Source: Burkholderiaceae bacterium
GTDB lineage: Bacteria > Pseudomonadota > Gammaproteobacteria > Burkholderiales > Burkholderiaceae_C
Direction of reading: 5' to 3'
Length of the DNA: 32,301 nucleotides
NCBI GenBank assembly: GCA_004323695.1
Contig: SCRU01000030.1
Location: 1 to 32,301 of the forward strand
Below are positions 30,652 to 32,301 of this stretch, piece after piece. Each line of letters begins with the position of its first letter. The stretch's first letter is position 1. Made by a program: the position numbers and the translations under genes. A model generated the notes under the pieces. It had not been told where the DNA came from and searched no databases. It worked only from the letters and a program-made list of their open reading frames with translations.

Positions 30652-31974
30652 TCAGGTTGCGGCGGCGGGCCGACCAGAGGCCTCAGTAGCGAGCTCACTC
30701 ACAGTGCGCAGGCGTTTTTTGATCGCCGGCTTCAGGACAAAGAACGCGAGCAAGGAAGCGATCAGCGCCATGAGGCAGCCGACGGTATAAACCGCGTGCC
30801 AGCTTCCCGTCGAGCGCGTCAATACGTTGCCGAAGGGGATCAGAAGTGACGCAGCTCCTTTTGCCGTGTACATGAGGCCGTAATTGACCGTCGCGTACTT
30901 GCGGCCGAATGCGTCGCCGACCGTGGCCGCGAACAGACTGAAGATGTCACCCCAGAACAGGAACACCAGCGCATCGGTAAGAATGAACATCATCGGCGTG
31001 TTGCCGAAAAAACCGAACATGGCGATGAAGAACGCCAGGAGAATGAAGCTGATCCCCATCATGTTCGCGCGGCCGATGTGGTCGGAAAACCATCCGTTGA
31101 GCGGTCGTCCGACTCCGTTGGTAATGCTGTGAAAGGTCAGCGCGGCCACAATCGCCGGCGTCGTAATGCCAAAGATGGTGACCAGCGTATTGGCAATACC
31201 GCGTTCATGTGCAATCGGTGACAGTTGCGCGGCCGACATCAGGCCGCCCGCGGCGACCAGGAAAAACATCAGGTACATGATCCAGAAGAGCGGCGAGCGC
31301 AAGGCCTGCTGCGGCGGCACATCATCGGCAGCGCCTTGAGCGGTTTTGATCTTGTCCATGGCCGGCATGTCGGCCGTACCGGGTCGCGGCGCCTTCAAGA
31401 ACTGGGAGACCACGATGATGATGACGGCGTACAGGATCGCGAAGAACAGGAACGTATGCTGGTAGCCGCTGGACTCGATCATCGCGCGGATCGGTGCGAT
31501 CGTGATCGCGGCACCGGCCCCGAACCCCGCGGCGGTCAGACCCGCGCAGAGCCCGCGCTTGTCGGGAAACCACTTTAGCGCGTTGCCGACGCAGGTGCCA
31601 TAAACCGCCCCGCCGGCAATACCGCCAATGGCGCCGCCGAGATACAGCATTCCCAACGAGGTGGCATTGGAATCGATGAACCAGGCCAAGAAGGTGCAGA
31701 ACCCGCCGAACATGACGACCCAGCGCGGTCCGATGCGATCGACGATGTACCCTTCAAATGGAACCAGCCAGGTTTCCAGCAGGATGAAGAGGGTGAACGC
31801 AACCTGAATGTCGGCCTTCGACCAGCCAAACTTGTGCTCGATGGGAAGAACGAACAGTGTCCATCCATATTGCAGGTTTGCGACGGAAGCCATGCAGATG
31901 ATGCCAAGGATCAGCATCAACCATCGGTTGCTTGACGGTTTTGCGGCGGCCGCCGCCGTGTTACTCGAACTCAT
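30652..31974 (-). CDS. oxlT: Oxalate:formate antiporter
   Basis: The 440-residue, 12-TM MFS protein has the OxlT hallmark NLQYGWTLFVLPI in TM1 and both basic residues shown to bind oxalate in the Oxalobacter antiporter: Arg290 in NGVGRPLNGWFSDHIGR (TM8) and Lys372 in MYTAKGAAS (TM11). It exchanges external oxalate for internal formate; the proton used in decarboxylation then makes the cycle energy-yielding. The ATG follows AAAGGAGACAACACA. It is a single-gene unit ending at a strong terminator, separate from oxc-frc but with a matching FNR-type site upstream, so the two may be co-regulated. A rich Ala tail at the N-terminus is unremarkable. Confidence 0.92.
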   Translation of the reverse strand: MSSSNTAAAAAKPSSNRWLMLILGIICMASVANLQYGWTLFVLPIEHKFGWSKADIQVAFTLFILLETWLVPFEGYIVDRIGPRWVVMFGGFCTFLAWFIDSNATSLGMLYLGGAIGGIAGGAVYGTCVGNALKWFPDKRGLCAGLTAAGFGAGAAITIAPIRAMIESSGYQHTFLFFAILYAVIIIVVSQFLKAPRPGTADMPAMDKIKTAQGAADDVPPQQALRSPLFWIMYLMFFLVAAGGLMSAAQLSPIAHERGIANTLVTIFGITTPAIVAALTFHSITNGVGRPLNGWFSDHIGRANMMGISFILLAFFIAMFGFFGNTPMMFILTDALVFLFWGDIFSLFAATVGDAFGRKYATVNYGLMYTAKGAASLLIPFGNVLTRSTGSWHAVYTVGCLMALIASLLAFFVLKPAIKKRLRTVSELATEASGRPAAAT

Positions 31975-32151
31975 TGTGTTGTCTCCTTTTGGTTAATTCA
32001 CACGTTGCTCCGCAACTTTGCGATCGGTCTCTGGAGACCATGATCAACCCCGTTGCCAGCTACGTCCCAACAACGCCGGTGTGGCCTGGGGCCTCTCCGC
32101 TGCTTGTTGCTCCGTCGCCCAGCGACCCCATCGGGCCGAGTGACGAAGCCC

Positions 32152-32193
32152 ATTTTGTGAATACTCAGGCAGGCAATCATTGACCTTGGTTAA
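32152..32193 (-). promoter_or_regulatory. FNR-type site and promoter before the antiporter gene
   Basis: TTGACC-TT-GGTTAA (32180-32193) differs from the oxc operator only in the two central bases and one arm base. On the minus strand CAAAAT (32157-32152), a moderate -10 box, follows after 22 bases, against 23 bases at oxc, so the site again centres near -41.5. The predicted leader is about 170 bases. The rest of 31975-32301 holds a T8 run (32203-32210) but no gene that I can support. Confidence 0.55.
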
Positions 32194-32301
32194 GTTTTCC
32201 AATTTTTTTTGGCTAACCTTGCCCTCGAATCCGGGGTTGAACGTCACGGGTTTCCTGCCCCGCTTGCGCGGTGCGATGTGGCCGCGCCATTCACGTTCTG
32301 C

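Noticed and set aside
32044-32247. Short minus-strand frame upstream of the antiporter gene
   Set aside because: No ribosome binding site, no domain, and it covers the promoter and FNR-type site of oxlT.

Overview
The window looks like chromosomal or megaplasmid DNA of a GC-rich betaproteobacterium of the Burkholderiales, perhaps close to Cupriavidus. The evidence is a complete NAD-linked formate dehydrogenase operon in the order fdsGBACD with a divergent ModE-type regulator, an oxalate-decarboxylation operon, and AGGAGACA-type ribosome binding sites. The genus is an inference from gene content; no rRNA, tRNA, complete insertion sequence or CRISPR array was found.

Left part (1-9400): the 3' remnant of an outer-membrane barrel gene, a secreted beta-propeller protein, and a tightly coupled three-gene RND efflux operon (outer-membrane lipoprotein, periplasmic adaptor, 1034-residue inner-membrane pump). 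Convergent to it is a MarR regulator plus 14-TM DHA2 drug exporter pair. The exporter reading frame runs about 90 residues past its family's usual end and overlaps the pump gene by 150 bases, which suggests a recombination joint near 7250-7390.

Middle part (9400-18800): a formate/oxalate-type MFS transporter followed by an unlisted 42-residue membrane peptide, then the divergent fdsR-like gene and fdsGBACD. These encode the diaphorase-type gamma and beta subunits, the molybdenum catalytic alpha subunit, the FdhD-type sulfur-insertion chaperone and the small delta protein. The alpha subunit has lost three of the four ligands of the N-terminal His(Cys)3 iron-sulfur cluster. An AT-rich intergenic region carries a perfect 13-bp inverted repeat, and its half-site recurs before the MFS gene.

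Right part (18800-32301): a VOC-fold protein, a lone xanthine-dehydrogenase-type molybdenum subunit without its usual FeS and FAD partners, a CRP/FNR-family regulator, and divergently the operon oxc-frc-acyl-CoA synthetase (NDP-forming)-class II HDAC-like deacylase. Next come a CbbR-like LysR regulator divergent from an unknown 111-residue gene, and a genuine OxlT-type oxalate:formate antiporter. Near-identical FNR-type 14-bp sites lie at matching promoter positions before oxc and before this antiporter gene.

Taken together, oxalate enters by OxlT, is activated by Frc, decarboxylated by Oxc to formyl-CoA, and the released formate is oxidised by FdsGBACD to CO2 with NADH. The synthetase could add ATP-linked CoA-ester chemistry, and the deacylase could remove acyl groups arising from reactive thioesters; both of these roles are inferences.
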